From positions 310,001-374,000 of the forward strand of contig NZ_FWXH01000003.1 of NCBI RefSeq assembly GCF_900176305.1: DNA of 64,000 nt, written 5' to 3'. The notes under the pieces are model-generated. The model was not told the origin of the DNA. It ran no database searches and worked only from the letters and a program-made list of their open reading frames with translations. This document shows positions 28,628 through 38,756 of this stretch, piece by piece. Every line of letters begins with the position of its first letter. The first letter of the stretch is position 1. Origin of the DNA: Clostridium acidisoli DSM 12555 (GTDB taxonomy: Bacteria > Bacillota > Clostridia > Clostridiales > Clostridiaceae). Both the position numbers and the translations under genes were made by a program.

Positions 28628-29650
28628 ATGATTATCGCAGTGGATGGAATGGGTGGAGATAATGCTCCAAGTGCTGTGGTAGAAGCCTGCACAAAAGCTG
28701 TTAACGAGTTTGATGTTAATATAATAATCACAGGTCCAGAAGATTTAATAAAAAGTGAACTTGAAAAGTATGTATATGACAAAAATAAAATACAGATAGA
28801 AAACGCTACTGAAATAATAAGTCCTAATGAACATCCTGTTACTGCTATTAGAAAGAAAAAGGATTCAAGTTTAACTAAGGCTTTAAATTTAGTGAAAGAT
28901 AATAAGGCTCAAGGTATAATTTCAGCAGGGAGTACGGGAGCACTTATGGCAGGTGCTACTTTTATAATCGGCAGAATTAAAGGCATAGATAGAATAGCTT
29001 TAGCTCCAATAATGCCAGGGAAAAACGCATCGTTTATGATTGTTGATGCAGGTGCAAATGTGGATTGTAAACCTCAATATTTGCTTCAATTTGCACTTAT
29101 GGGTAAAATATACTTTGAAAATATATTGAAAGTAAAAAAACCAAGTATAGGTTTAGTCAATATAGGTGAAGAAGAAGAAAAGGGTAATGATTTAACAAAA
29201 AAAACATATAAGTTACTTAAGGAATCAGATTTTAATTTTGTAGGTAATGTAGAACCTAGAGAAGTATCAAATGGAGATGTAAATATACTTGTCTGCGATG
29301 GTTTTGTAGGAAACACAATATTAAAAATGTACGAAGGAGTAGCCTTAAATGTTTTTAAAATGTTAAAGAATGAGATAATGGCTTCTACAAGAGGAAAACT
29401 TGCAGGGTTATTATTAAAACCAATTCTAAAAAAGTTTGTTAAAAAATTTGATTATGCGGAAATTGGCGGGTCTGCTTTTTTAGGAACTAAAGGCATAGTA
29501 ATTAAAGCACATGGAAGTTCTAATGCAAAAGCATTTAAAAATGCTATAAGACAAACTATAGAGTGTTATGAAGCTGGAATAACAGATAATATAGCTACTG
29601 AACTTTTAAAAATTAATGAAATAATAAAAGTTTCAGAAAATATAGAATAA
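28628..29650 (+). CDS. plsX: Phosphate acyltransferase PlsX
   Basis: The 340-aa enzyme makes acyl phosphate from acyl-ACP, the first committed step of phosphatidic acid synthesis in Firmicutes. [22 protein letters not shown] and VCDGFVGN are conserved. The frame is open to 28610, but GGAAGGATG before ATG 28628 sets the start. acpP, the source of its acyl carrier, lies downstream with its own promoter. Confidence 0.96.
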   Translation: MIIAVDGMGGDNAPSAVVEACTKAVNEFDVNIIITGPEDLIKSELEKYVYDKNKIQIENATEIISPNEHPVTAIRKKKDSSLTKALNLVKDNKAQGIISAGSTGALMAGATFIIGRIKGIDRIALAPIMPGKNASFMIVDAGANVDCKPQYLLQFALMGKIYFENILKVKKPSIGLVNIGEEEEKGNDLTKKTYKLLKESDFNFVGNVEPREVSNGDVNILVCDGFVGNTILKMYEGVALNVFKMLKNEIMASTRGKLAGLLLKPILKKFVKKFDYAEIGGSAFLGTKGIVIKAHGSSNAKAFKNAIRQTIECYEAGITDNIATELLKINEIIKVSENIE

Positions 29651-29724
29651 TATGCATCTTGCGGTTAAAAGCATAAATTAAATATTTAGGTTTTAACATA
29701 AATAAAAAAAACATAATATTAATA

Positions 29725-29753
29725 TTGACGATAGAGTTTATATGTAATATTAT
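29725..29753 (+). promoter_or_regulatory. SigA promoter of acpP
   Basis: TTGACG (29725-29730) and TATTAT (29748-29753) are 17 bases apart. Confidence 0.8.
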
Positions 29754-29781
29754 CTATATAGAGTTTAGGAGGTGAATTTAC

Positions 29782-30012
29782 ATGTTTGATAAAATAAAAA
29801 GCATAATTGCAGATCAACTAGGCTTAGATGCCAGTGAAATAACAATGGAGTCTTCATTCGTTGATGATTTAGGTGCCGATTCACTTGACATAGTTGAATT
29901 AATAATGGCCTTAGAAGAGGAATTTGAGATAGAATTTCCTGATGAAGATGCTGAAAAAGTATCAACTGTAGGAGATGTAGTAACATACATAAAGGCTCAT
30001 ACAGAAGAATAA
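29782..30012 (+). CDS. acpP: Acyl carrier protein
   Basis: The 76-aa acidic protein has the phosphopantetheine site [12 protein letters not shown], with the modified serine near residue 36. It carries acyl chains for fatty acid synthesis and for PlsX. AGGAGGTG precedes the ATG, fitting high expression, and a terminator hairpin follows. Confidence 0.97.
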   Translation: MFDKIKSIIADQLGLDASEITMESSFVDDLGADSLDIVELIMALEEEFEIEFPDEDAEKVSTVGDVVTYIKAHTEE

Positions 30013-30018
30013 CTGACT

Positions 30019-30044
30019 GTCCCGTGTATACGGGACTTTATATT
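30019..30044 (+). terminator. Terminator-like hairpin after acpP
   Basis: GTCCCGT and ACGGGAC pair over GTAT, followed by TTTATATTTC. The tail is imperfect, so some read-through into rnc is possible. Confidence 0.7.
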
Positions 30045-30130
30045 TCTAATTTAAAATTATAGAGGTTATCTTTGAATTTGTACAAATTGCAAATTGAAAA
30101 ATAAGCTTTTAATGAGAGGCAGGATAGGCA

Positions 30131-30829
30131 ATGAAAGATGATTATTTGAAGGAACTAGAATATAGTTTAGAGGTGGATTTTGAAAATAAACATTTGCTTA
30201 CAACAGCTCTTACGCATAGTTCCTACGCAAATCAAAAAAAAGATGTAAAATATAATGAAAGATTAGAGTTTCTAGGAGATTCTGTACTTCAAATTGTTAT
30301 TTCAGAATATCTGTTTTTAAATTATGAAAATAAAACAGAGGGTGAGCTTTCAAAAAAGAGATCACTAATAGTTTGTGAAAATTCATTATTTAAAGTAGCT
30401 AAGAAATGGAATCTTGGAAAGTACATATTTATGAGTAATGGTGAGGAAATGACTGGTGGAAGAACTAGGGTTTCTATATTGGCAGATTGTGTTGAAGCTA
30501 TAATAGCTGCAATATATTTAGATAAGGATATAACTTTTGCAAAGGAATTTATACTTAAAAATTTTATGAAAATAATAAATATGGCCATGAAAAACCAAAT
30601 CATATTAGATTATAAAACAAAACTTCAAGAAGTTCTTCAAAAAAACGGTGAAACATCTATAACCTATGATTTAATTAAATTTGAGGGACCACCACATAGA
30701 AGAAAATTTTATATATCTGTAATTTTTGATGGAGAAGTTCGAGGAGAAGGTAGTGGCTACAGCAAAAAGGAAGCAGAACAGGATGCAGCACAATGTGCTT
30801 TAATGAAGATAGGTAGCATTTATGAGTAA
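30131..30829 (+). CDS. rnc: Ribonuclease III
   Basis: The 232-aa enzyme cuts double-stranded RNA, including rRNA precursors. The catalytic signature ERLEFLGDSVL (about 38-48) and the later acidic residues in ADCVEAIIAAIYLD are intact. A double-stranded RNA binding domain fills about 160-230. Its end overlaps the radical SAM gene by eight bases. Confidence 0.97.
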   Translation: MKDDYLKELEYSLEVDFENKHLLTTALTHSSYANQKKDVKYNERLEFLGDSVLQIVISEYLFLNYENKTEGELSKKRSLIVCENSLFKVAKKWNLGKYIFMSNGEEMTGGRTRVSILADCVEAIIAAIYLDKDITFAKEFILKNFMKIINMAMKNQIILDYKTKLQEVLQKNGETSITYDLIKFEGPPHRRKFYISVIFDGEVRGEGSGYSKKEAEQDAAQCALMKIGSIYE

Positions 30830-31901
30830 AGAATATTATATTATACCAATATTTGTACCACATGAAGGTTGTCCACATAATTGCGTATTTTGTAATCAAA
30901 ATACAATAACCGGTAGCCAAAATGTAGTATATAGTGAATTTGTGAGAAATACTGTAGAGGAGTATTTAGAAACAATAGCTAACAAAAATGCAACAATTGA
31001 GGTGTCTTTTTTTGGTGGAACTTTCACGGCTATAGACATGAAAAAACAAAAGGAATTACTTCAGGTTGCTAAAGAATATAAAAATGCTGGTAAAATAAAA
31101 AATATAAGACTTTCAACTAGACCAGATTATATAAATAGAGAAATTTTGGATAACTTGAAGAAATTTAAGGTGGATGTAATAGAATTAGGAGTACAATCTT
31201 TGGACGAAGATGTCTTAAGGATGGCAGGAAGAGGTCATAGTGTAGCTTCTGTTTATGATGCCTCTAAACTAATAAGAGAATATGGTTTTACACTAGGACA
31301 TCAAATTATGCCTGGACTTCCTGGAGATAATTTCAAAAGAGATATAGATACTGTTAAAAAAGTAATAGATATAAAACCAGACATATGTAGAATTTACCCA
31401 TCACTGGTTATAAAAAATACACCTATGGAAGAAATGTATCTAAGAAATGAGTATATACCGTATACTTTAGAAGAGGCAGTTCAAATATGCAAAGAATTGT
31501 ATGGTATGTTTATTTCAAACGATATAGAGGTCATAAGAGTAGGCCTCCAACCGACAGAGGAAATTAATATAGGTAGAGAGGTAGTAGCAGGACCATTTCA
31601 TCCAGCTTTTAGAGAATTAATTATGGGAAGCATATATAGTGATATAATAAAAGAAAATATTATTAAAGATTATAAGGGTTCTGTAAATATAGAAATAAAC
31701 AGCAAAGACATATCAAAATTATATGCTGATAAAAAACGTTATTTTAATGAGATGTTGAAAACGCATAAAAACTTAAAGTTTATAATAAAACAAAATGATC
31801 AAATTTTTAGAGATTATATAGTTATAAACTTAGAGGAATATGAAAAAACAATATCAGTACAAAATTACTTAAAAGAGAAATACAATAGAGGAAATTTATA
31901 A
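30822..31901 (+). CDS. Radical SAM protein, Elp3-like without acetyltransferase domain
   Basis: The 359-aa protein has the iron-sulfur motif CPHNCVFC near residues 17-24, then FFGGTFTA and GVQSLDEDVL, as in the Elp3/coproporphyrinogen-oxidase-like radical SAM group. A C-terminal radical SAM extension is present but there is no room for an acetyltransferase. The reaction is not known. The overlap with rnc suggests coupled translation and an RNA-related role, which is inference only. Confidence 0.85.
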   Translation: MSKEYYIIPIFVPHEGCPHNCVFCNQNTITGSQNVVYSEFVRNTVEEYLETIANKNATIEVSFFGGTFTAIDMKKQKELLQVAKEYKNAGKIKNIRLSTRPDYINREILDNLKKFKVDVIELGVQSLDEDVLRMAGRGHSVASVYDASKLIREYGFTLGHQIMPGLPGDNFKRDIDTVKKVIDIKPDICRIYPSLVIKNTPMEEMYLRNEYIPYTLEEAVQICKELYGMFISNDIEVIRVGLQPTEEINIGREVVAGPFHPAFRELIMGSIYSDIIKENIIKDYKGSVNIEINSKDISKLYADKKRYFNEMLKTHKNLKFIIKQNDQIFRDYIVINLEEYEKTISVQNYLKEKYNRGNL

Positions 31902-31960
31902 CATTTATAGAATATACTTTTAAGACCCAAAAATAAGTCGCATACAAAGACTGAAACAAC

Positions 31961-32002
31961 ACAATAGAAAACCGTGTAATTGCACGGTTTTCTATTGTAT
32001 AA
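31961..32002 (+). terminator. Strong intrinsic terminator
   Basis: A perfect 16-base stem (left arm 31961-31976, right arm 31983-31998) with loop TAATTG closes the rnc transcript. It lacks a long T run after the stem, but the right arm itself contains TTTT. Confidence 0.8.
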
Positions 32003-32029
32003 ATTTAAAGTGTTTTAGTAGGAGGGAAT

Positions 32030-32128
32030 ATGAAGAACAATAATAAAAAAATCATTTTAAGAGCAATCATAATATTTATAGCGTTCATTTTTATATTTAG
32101 CACAGTTATAGAATTTTTAGCTATTTAA
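32030..32128 (+). CDS. Single-helix membrane peptide, 32 aa
   Basis: ATG at 32030 follows TAGGAGGGAAT, one of the best ribosome sites here. The peptide begins MKNNNKK, then has an uninterrupted hydrophobic helix (IILRAIIIFIAFIFIFSTVI) and ends EFLAI. This is the layout of a small membrane peptide, N-terminus inside. It stops 17 bases before smc and may be on the smc transcript. I do not recognise the family. Confidence 0.65.
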   Translation: MKNNNKKIILRAIIIFIAFIFIFSTVIEFLAI

Positions 32129-32145
32129 ATTGGGAGAGTGTATTT

Positions 32146-35100
32146 ATGTTTTTAAAGGGAATTGAAATTCGGGGCTTTAAATCATTTGCAGACAAAACAG
32201 AATTGGATTTCAAAAAAGGAGTTACGGCAGTTGTAGGACCAAATGGAAGTGGTAAAAGCAATATTTCTGATGCTGTTAGATGGGTTTTAGGTGAGCAGAG
32301 TGTGAAAAGTCTAAGAGGGGGAAAAATGGAAGATGTAATTTTTGCTGGAACCCAATTTAGAAAACCAGTAGGACTTGCACAAGTAATGCTCACTCTTGAT
32401 AACACAGATGGATCAATTCCGGTTGACTATAATGATGTTACAATAGGTAGAAGGCTTTATAGATCTGGTGAAAGTGAATATTATATTAATAATACAAAGT
32501 GCAGACTAAAAGATGTACAGGAAATGTTTATGGACACAGGTATTGGTAAGGAAGGTTATTCTATAATAGGACAAGGAAAAATTGAGGCTGTATTAAGTGG
32601 AAAACCAGAAGAAAGAAGAGGACTTTTAGAGGAAGCTGCTGGTATAGTTAAATTTAAAACAAGAAAAGAAGAAGCAGAAAGAAAACTTCAGAATACAGAG
32701 GAAAATCTAACTAGAATAAATGATATAATTGGAACATATGAGGAAAGAATTGGACCACTTAAAAATGAAAGTGATAAAGCAAAGAACTTTATTGAATTAT
32801 CATCTAAATTAAAAGAAAATGAAATAAACTTACTTGTGAACTCAGCAGAAAGATACAAGCTTAAAATGCAAGATATATCAAGAGAAATAGAAAAATTAAA
32901 TGAAGATATAAAAAATATTTCAGATGAAAAAAGTTTTACTAACAAGAAATTAAGAAAATTAGAAATGGATTTAGAAGATTTAGAGAATATTTATGAGTCT
33001 AAAAGAAAAGAATATTATGAAAACAAATCAGAAGAGCAAAAACTGTTATCTGAAAATAAATTGATGGAAGAAAAAATTGAAAACTCAAAACTTGTAGTTA
33101 ATAAAGCTAAAACTCAATTTGAAGAACTTGAAGAAAAGCTTAGGAAACTTTTATTGGAAAAAGAAAATAACACTGTAGAATACGAAAAACTACATAATAA
33201 TTTATCGGGAATTAAATTAAAGATAAGTGATATAGGTAAATTGCTATCTTCATTAGAAAATAAAAGAAAACAATACGATAACAATTTGGTTTCTTACAAA
33301 AATAATCAGTTTGATACATTGGGGGCAATATCTGATTCTAATAATTTCATAACCCTTGTTAAAAAGGATATTGAAAATCATGAATTGAACATAGAACAAA
33401 TTAAGCAGGCATGCAATAGCTATATGAATTCTATAAAGATAAATGCAACTACCAAAATTGCTTTAGAGAAAGAAACAGAAACTTTAAGAGAAAAAATTAA
33501 TACATATGAGGAACATATAAGAACTAACAAAAAAGAAATGTCAAATTTAAATAGAATAGTAGCTTTAAATGAAAAAAAGCTTAGAGAGCTTAATGCTGAA
33601 TTAAATAAATTTGGAGCAAACAGAAATATGCTTCAAAGTTTAGAAAAGCAATATGAGGGATATAATAGGTCTGTTAAAAACTTGATGCTTAACATTGACA
33701 AAGGCAATATAAATGGCGCAAATGGCAAATGTTTTGTATTTGGTGAAATAATAGATGTAAAAAAAGGATTAGAGGTTGCCATTGAAATAGCACTTGGTGG
33801 GGGAATTTCAAATATTGTAACTGAAGATGAAAATTTAGCTAAGAAACTTATAAACTATTTAAAACAAAACAACTTAGGAAGAGCTACATTTTTACCGTTA
33901 AATATACTAAAAAGTAGAAAACTCACTGTAAATAAAAATATAATTGAAACACCTGGTTTTCTAGGGATAGCTAGTGAACTTTTAGAATATGATAAGAAAT
34001 TTTCTGCGGCTGTTGAACATATACTTGGAAGAACTGTAATTGCTAAAGATATGGATAGTGCACTTGAAATTGCCAGAAAAGCAAACTTCAGCTTTAAAAT
34101 TGTAACTATAAGTGGAGAAGTTGTAAATGCCGGAGGTTCATTAAGTGGAGGAAGTATATACAATAAATCCTTAAATATAATCGGAAGAAAAAGAGAAATA
34201 GAAGATTTAAAAAATAAAATTGAAGAATTAGAAAAAGAAATTGAAGAGTTGTCTGCTAAAAATAAGGTGGATATAGAAGCTATAAAGCTTATTGACGAGA
34301 AAAATTTAAACTTTATGGATTCCGTACATTCTGAAAATATTGAAATAACTAAAATTCAAGGAAGAATAAGTGCTATTGAAGCTGAGAATGAAAAACTTAA
34401 TAATAATTATAATGTATCAAGTAAAGAAATTTCAGTATTAGATAGTAAGTTTAGCGAAGCATCTAAGGATTTAACAAAAGAAGAGAAGAGACTAGAGGAT
34501 TTAAAAGCAAAAGAAGCTCAATTGGCATTAGATATAGAGAAAATGGATAACACCATAAAATTAAAAAATAATGAAGAAGTAAAACTTAACGATGAGTTAA
34601 CTACTTTAAAAATAGAGAAAGCAAAATATGAGGAAATATTATCATCAAAAACTAGAGAAACAAAGAGAATAGATGGTGAACTAGGTGATTTAAATGAAAA
34701 GAAAAATGAATTAGAAGAAGAAATAAGAGTTGAGCATGCTAACACTGAAAATTATAAAATTAAACTAAAAGATAACGAAATAAAGATTAAAGAAATTAAA
34801 GAATTTATTATAGAGATGGATAAAATATTTGAAAGTAAGGAAATCGAAAAAATTCAAATTAAAAATGAAGTTAAATTATATGGTGACAAACTTGAAGAAA
34901 TAAATTTAACATTAAAGAATACAGAAGAAGTTAAACATAAAAATGAAGTCAGTTTAGCTAAAATTGAAATTGAAGATGAAACTGTGGTAAATAAAATAAA
35001 TGAAGAGTATAAACTCACCTATGCAGAAGCTTTAGAATATAAAAAAGAAAACACAGATATAGCTGTGGTAAGAAATGTAATAGAAAATATTAAGCGGCAA

Positions 35101-35712
35101 ATAACATCTCTTGGGAATGTTAATGTTGGTGCAGTGGAAGAATATAAAGAAGTAAGTGAAAAATATGAATTTATGACAAGTCAAAGAGATGACTTGGTCA
35201 AATCAAAAGAAGAAATCATAAATATTATAAACGATATGTTATCAACTATGAGAAAGGTATTCATAGAGAATTTTTCTAAAATAAGAGAAAATTTTAATGA
35301 AACCTTTAGAGAACTCTTTAAAGGAGGAAGTGCAGACTTAATTCTTTCGGGAGAAGACGTGCTTTCAGCAAATATAGAAATAAATGTAGAACCTCCAGGT
35401 AAAAAACTTCAAAACATTAATTTGATGTCTGGTGGAGAAAAAGGACTTTCAGCAATAGCCTTATTATTTGCTATTTTAAAAATGAAGCCAACTCCATTTT
35501 GTATATTAGATGAAATTGAGGCTGCCTTGGATGATGCTAATGTATCAAGATACTCAGAATTTCTTAGAAAGTTTTCAGAAAACATACAGTTTATAGTAAT
35601 AACTCATAGGAAAGGAACTATGGAAGCAGGAGATGTACTTTACGGTGTAACAATGGAAGAGAAAGGTGTGTCAAAAATTGTTTCTGTTGACTTAACTAGT
35701 GAGGTTATATAA
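32146..35712 (+). CDS. smc: Chromosome condensation ATPase SMC
   Basis: The 1188-aa protein organises and segregates the chromosome with ScpA and ScpB. Walker A GPNGSGKSN is near residue 32. Long coiled coils run to a hinge around 500-660 (GGGISNIV, GEVVNAGGSLSGG). The C-terminal signature LMSGGEKGLSA and Walker B CILDEIEAALDD complete the ATPase. Length is normal. ftsY follows, as in many Firmicutes. Confidence 0.97.
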   Translation: MFLKGIEIRGFKSFADKTELDFKKGVTAVVGPNGSGKSNISDAVRWVLGEQSVKSLRGGKMEDVIFAGTQFRKPVGLAQVMLTLDNTDGSIPVDYNDVTIGRRLYRSGESEYYINNTKCRLKDVQEMFMDTGIGKEGYSIIGQGKIEAVLSGKPEERRGLLEEAAGIVKFKTRKEEAERKLQNTEENLTRINDIIGTYEERIGPLKNESDKAKNFIELSSKLKENEINLLVNSAERYKLKMQDISREIEKLNEDIKNISDEKSFTNKKLRKLEMDLEDLENIYESKRKEYYENKSEEQKLLSENKLMEEKIENSKLVVNKAKTQFEELEEKLRKLLLEKENNTVEYEKLHNNLSGIKLKISDIGKLLSSLENKRKQYDNNLVSYKNNQFDTLGAISDSNNFITLVKKDIENHELNIEQIKQACNSYMNSIKINATTKIALEKETETLREKINTYEEHIRTNKKEMSNLNRIVALNEKKLRELNAELNKFGANRNMLQSLEKQYEGYNRSVKNLMLNIDKGNINGANGKCFVFGEIIDVKKGLEVAIEIALGGGISNIVTEDENLAKKLINYLKQNNLGRATFLPLNILKSRKLTVNKNIIETPGFLGIASELLEYDKKFSAAVEHILGRTVIAKDMDSALEIARKANFSFKIVTISGEVVNAGGSLSGGSIYNKSLNIIGRKREIEDLKNKIEELEKEIEELSAKNKVDIEAIKLIDEKNLNFMDSVHSENIEITKIQGRISAIEAENEKLNNNYNVSSKEISVLDSKFSEASKDLTKEEKRLEDLKAKEAQLALDIEKMDNTIKLKNNEEVKLNDELTTLKIEKAKYEEILSSKTRETKRIDGELGDLNEKKNELEEEIRVEHANTENYKIKLKDNEIKIKEIKEFIIEMDKIFESKEIEKIQIKNEVKLYGDKLEEINLTLKNTEEVKHKNEVSLAKIEIEDETVVNKINEEYKLTYAEALEYKKENTDIAVVRNVIENIKRQITSLGNVNVGAVEEYKEVSEKYEFMTSQRDDLVKSKEEIINIINDMLSTMRKVFIENFSKIRENFNETFRELFKGGSADLILSGEDVLSANIEINVEPPGKKLQNINLMSGGEKGLSAIALLFAILKMKPTPFCILDEIEAALDDANVSRYSEFLRKFSENIQFIVITHRKGTMEAGDVLYGVTMEEKGVSKIVSVDLTSEVI

Positions 35713-35739
35713 TATATTAAATTTATAGGAGGATAAAAG

Positions 35740-36651
35740 ATGTTTGGTGGTTTTTTTGATAAATTAAAAAGTGGTCTTTCAAAAACAAAAACTAATTTTA
35801 CAGATAGGATAACAGAAATATTAAATGGTACAGTTTCTATTGATGAGGATATGTACGAGGAATTAGAAGAAATATTAATTACAGCAGATATTGGTGTAGA
35901 GACATCAATGTACATAATAGATAAATTAAAAGAAAAAATAAGGGAAGAAAAAGTTAAAGATCCAGCTGAAGTTAATGGATGTCTAAAAAGAGTAATTATT
36001 GATATTTTAGGAAGTTCAAAAGAATCAATAGATCCAAAAACAACGCCAGAAACAATACTTGTTATAGGGGTAAATGGAGTTGGAAAAACCACATCTATTG
36101 GGAAAATTTCGGCAAAACTTAAAAATAAAAATTATAAAGTTATAATGGCTGCAGCAGATACATTTAGAGCAGCAGCTATAGATCAATTAGAAGTTTGGAG
36201 TAAAAGATCAGGTGTGGATTTAGTAAAACATCAAGAAGGTTCTGATCCAGCTGCGGTGGTTTATGATGCAATAGAAGCTTCTAAAGCAAGAAAAGCAGAT
36301 GTACTAATTTGTGATACTGCAGGTAGATTACATAATAAAAAAAATCTTATGGATGAACTTGCAAAAATTAACAGAGTTATAGATAGAGACTTTCCAGAGT
36401 CAAGTAGAAGAACACTACTTGTATTGGATGCCACTACTGGTCAAAATGCTGTTATTCAAGCTAAGCAATTTATGGAAGTATGTAAAATAGACGGAATAGT
36501 ACTCACAAAGTTAGATGGAACGGCTAAAGGTGGAGTTGTTATTTCAATTAAGCATGCACTAAATATTCCAGTAGAACTCATTGGTGTTGGAGAGGGCATT
36601 GATGACCTTCAAGAATTTGATGCCAATGAATTTGCAGAAGCATTATTTTAA
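35740..36651 (+). CDS. ftsY: Signal recognition particle receptor FtsY
   Basis: The 303-aa GTPase docks SRP-ribosome complexes at the membrane. It consists of the N and G domains with only a short N-terminal helix and no long acidic A domain, as usual in Firmicutes. GVNGVGKTTSIGK, DTFRAAAIDQL, DTAGRLHN and TKLDGTAKGG are the GTPase motifs. AGGAGG precedes the ATG. Ffh lies two genes downstream. Confidence 0.97.
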   Translation: MFGGFFDKLKSGLSKTKTNFTDRITEILNGTVSIDEDMYEELEEILITADIGVETSMYIIDKLKEKIREEKVKDPAEVNGCLKRVIIDILGSSKESIDPKTTPETILVIGVNGVGKTTSIGKISAKLKNKNYKVIMAAADTFRAAAIDQLEVWSKRSGVDLVKHQEGSDPAAVVYDAIEASKARKADVLICDTAGRLHNKKNLMDELAKINRVIDRDFPESSRRTLLVLDATTGQNAVIQAKQFMEVCKIDGIVLTKLDGTAKGGVVISIKHALNIPVELIGVGEGIDDLQEFDANEFAEALF

Positions 36652-36696
36652 ATAATAGGTGTTAAGTAAAAATACTTGACACCTTTATTATTTTTT
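36651..36696 (+). terminator. ftsY terminator overlapping a promoter
   Basis: AATAAT-AGGTGT-(T)-AAGTA pairs with TACTT-(G)-ACACCT-ATTATT around AAAA, with two bulged T residues, then TTTT. The right arm contains TTGACA, the -35 of the next gene. Confidence 0.8.
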
Positions 36697-36704
36697 GATA
36701 TTAT
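36676..36704 (+). promoter_or_regulatory. Promoter of ylxM-ffh with its -35 inside the ftsY terminator
   Basis: TTGACA (36676-36681) and TATTAT (36699-36704) have a 17-base spacer. The -35 lies in the 3' arm of the upstream terminator. Confidence 0.75.
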
Positions 36705-36728
36705 ATCAATTGTGAGTTGGTGATAAAG

Positions 36729-37073
36729 ATGGATAAAAGATTTGAGATATCGCTAATGTTAGATTTATATAGTGAACTTTTAACTGATAAACAAAAAGAT
36801 ATAATGGATTTATATTTTAATGATGACTTATCCTTAGCTGAAATATCAGAAATTAATAATACTAGTAGGCAGGCTACTTATGATATAATAAATAGATGTC
36901 AAAAATTATTACTTCAATATGACAGCAAGTTGAAACTTTTAGATAAACAAATATTAGTTTCAGGAGTAAAAAAGGAAGTTCAAGATAAACTTGCAATATT
37001 GAAGCAAAAAATATGTTCAGAAGATGAATTGGATATAATAAATAGTATAATAGAAGATATTAAGCAAATATAG
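36729..37073 (+). CDS. ylxM: YlxM/p13-like helix-turn-helix protein
   Basis: The 114-aa protein begins MDKRFEISLMLDLYSELLT and has a sigma-like helix-turn-helix (LSLAEISEINNTSRQATYDII). In streptococci YlxM binds components of the SRP pathway. It is encoded directly before ffh, as in most Firmicutes. The frame is open from TTG 36717, but ATG 36729 follows GGTGAT and matches the family. Confidence 0.9.
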   Translation: MDKRFEISLMLDLYSELLTDKQKDIMDLYFNDDLSLAEISEINNTSRQATYDIINRCQKLLLQYDSKLKLLDKQILVSGVKKEVQDKLAILKQKICSEDELDIINSIIEDIKQI

Positions 37074-37104
37074 TTGAATATTTTTAGTTATGAGGAGGTT
37101 TGTC

Positions 37105-38454
37105 ATGGCTTTTGAAGGTTTAACGTCTAAGCTTCAGGATACTTTAAAAAAGCTCAGAGGAAAAGGAAAACTATCGGAAAATGATATAAAAGAAGCTATG
37201 AGGGAAGTTAAAAGGGCCCTATTAGAAGCAGATGTAAATTTTAAGATAGTAAAAGATTTTATAAAAAAGACAAGTGAAAAATGCCTAGGTGAAGGTGTAA
37301 TGCAAAGTCTAACGCCTGGACAGATGGTTGTAAAGATAGTAAATGAAGAACTAACAGCTTTAATGGGTAATACTGAAAGTAAGCTAAATTACAGTGATAC
37401 AGGAATTACAGTTATAATGCTTGCAGGACTTCAAGGTGCAGGTAAGACAACCATGTGTGGTAAGCTTGCCTTATCATTAAAGAAAAAAAATAAAAAACCA
37501 TTACTTGTAGCGTGCGATATATACAGACCAGCTGCTATAAAACAATTAACTGTAGTTGGTAAATCAATAGATGTACCTGTGTTTTCAATGGGAGATAAAG
37601 TTAATCCTGTAGAAATTTCTAAAGCTGCAATTGAACATGCAAAGGATAGCGGTTGTAATGTAGTTATAATAGATACAGCAGGAAGACTTCATATAGACGA
37701 AGCATTAATGGGTGAATTAAAAGATATAAAATCAAATGTAGAGCCTAATGAAATTTTATTAGTAGTTGATTCTATGACTGGTCAGGATGCAGTAAATGTT
37801 GCAGAAACTTTCAACTCAGCATTAGATTTAACAGGAGTAATCCTTACAAAACTTGATGGTGATACAAGAGGTGGTGCTGCCATTTCAATTAGAGCAATGA
37901 CTGGCAAACCAATAAAATTTGTTGGTATTGGTGAAAAAATGAATGATCTTGAGGTGTTCCATCCTGATAGAATGGCATCAAGAATTCTTGGTATGGGTGA
38001 TGTCTTAAGTTTAATTGAAAAGGCTCAAAGCGCCATAGATGAAAATGAGGCAAAAGAACTTGGCGAAAAAATGATGAATCAAGGTTTGAATTTTGAAGAC
38101 TATCTAACAATGATGAAACAAATGAAAAAATTAGGACCACTTGGTAAGATAATTGAAATGCTACCAGGTGCAGGTTCAAAGATGCTTGAAGGTGTAGATT
38201 TAAGTCAAGGTGAAAATCAAATGAAAAGAGTTGAATCTATAATATATTCAATGACAATAAAAGAGAGAAGAAATCCATCTCTTGTAAGTTCTTCGGCATC
38301 AAGAAAAAAGAGAATTGCATTGGGTTCAGGTACAACTGTTCAAGAATTAAATAAGCTTATAAAAACTCTTGATATGGTTAAGAAGCAAATGAAACAGATG
38401 AAAGGTTTTGAAAAAATGTCTAAAAAGGGATTGTTTGGCAAAATGCCTTTTTAA
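37105..38454 (+). CDS. ffh: Signal recognition particle protein Ffh
   Basis: The 449-aa protein binds signal peptides and SRP RNA. The N and G domains show GLQGAGKTTMCGK, DIYRPAA, DTAGRLH and TKLDGDTRGG. The methionine-rich M domain (about 300-449) ends in MKQMKGFEKMSKKG. GAGGAGG before ATG 37105 sets the start, and an upstream in-frame ATG at 37090 overlaps that site. FtsY and YlxM are its functional neighbours. Confidence 0.97.
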   Translation: MAFEGLTSKLQDTLKKLRGKGKLSENDIKEAMREVKRALLEADVNFKIVKDFIKKTSEKCLGEGVMQSLTPGQMVVKIVNEELTALMGNTESKLNYSDTGITVIMLAGLQGAGKTTMCGKLALSLKKKNKKPLLVACDIYRPAAIKQLTVVGKSIDVPVFSMGDKVNPVEISKAAIEHAKDSGCNVVIIDTAGRLHIDEALMGELKDIKSNVEPNEILLVVDSMTGQDAVNVAETFNSALDLTGVILTKLDGDTRGGAAISIRAMTGKPIKFVGIGEKMNDLEVFHPDRMASRILGMGDVLSLIEKAQSAIDENEAKELGEKMMNQGLNFEDYLTMMKQMKKLGPLGKIIEMLPGAGSKMLEGVDLSQGENQMKRVESIIYSMTIKERRNPSLVSSSASRKKRIALGSGTTVQELNKLIKTLDMVKKQMKQMKGFEKMSKKGLFGKMPF

Positions 38455-38492
38455 TAAATTTATATTTTATCCTTTGAAGGAGGTGATTACAT

Positions 38493-38738
38493 ATGGCAGT
38501 TAAGATAAGACTAAAAAGAATGGGTGCTAAAAAAGCTCCATTTTACAGAATTGTTGTTGCTGATTCAAGAAGTCCAAGAGACGGAAGATTCATCGATGAA
38601 ATTGGATACTACAATCCAACTACTGATCCTGTAACATTTAAAGTTAATGCTGAAAAAGCAGCTGAATGGATGAAGAACGGTGCACAACCATCAGATACAG
38701 TTAAAAAGCTTTTTAACAAAAGCGAAATAACAAAATAA
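38493..38738 (+). CDS. rpsP: 30S ribosomal protein S16
   Basis: The 81-aa protein shows the S16 signature [19 protein letters not shown] and [22 protein letters not shown] precedes the ATG. It begins the rpsP-khpA-rimM-trmD run, the standard small-subunit assembly and tRNA modification operon. Confidence 0.97.
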   Translation: MAVKIRLKRMGAKKAPFYRIVVADSRSPRDGRFIDEIGYYNPTTDPVTFKVNAEKAAEWMKNGAQPSDTVKKLFNKSEITK

Positions 38739-38756
38739 TTACTGGGGGTGTTTATC

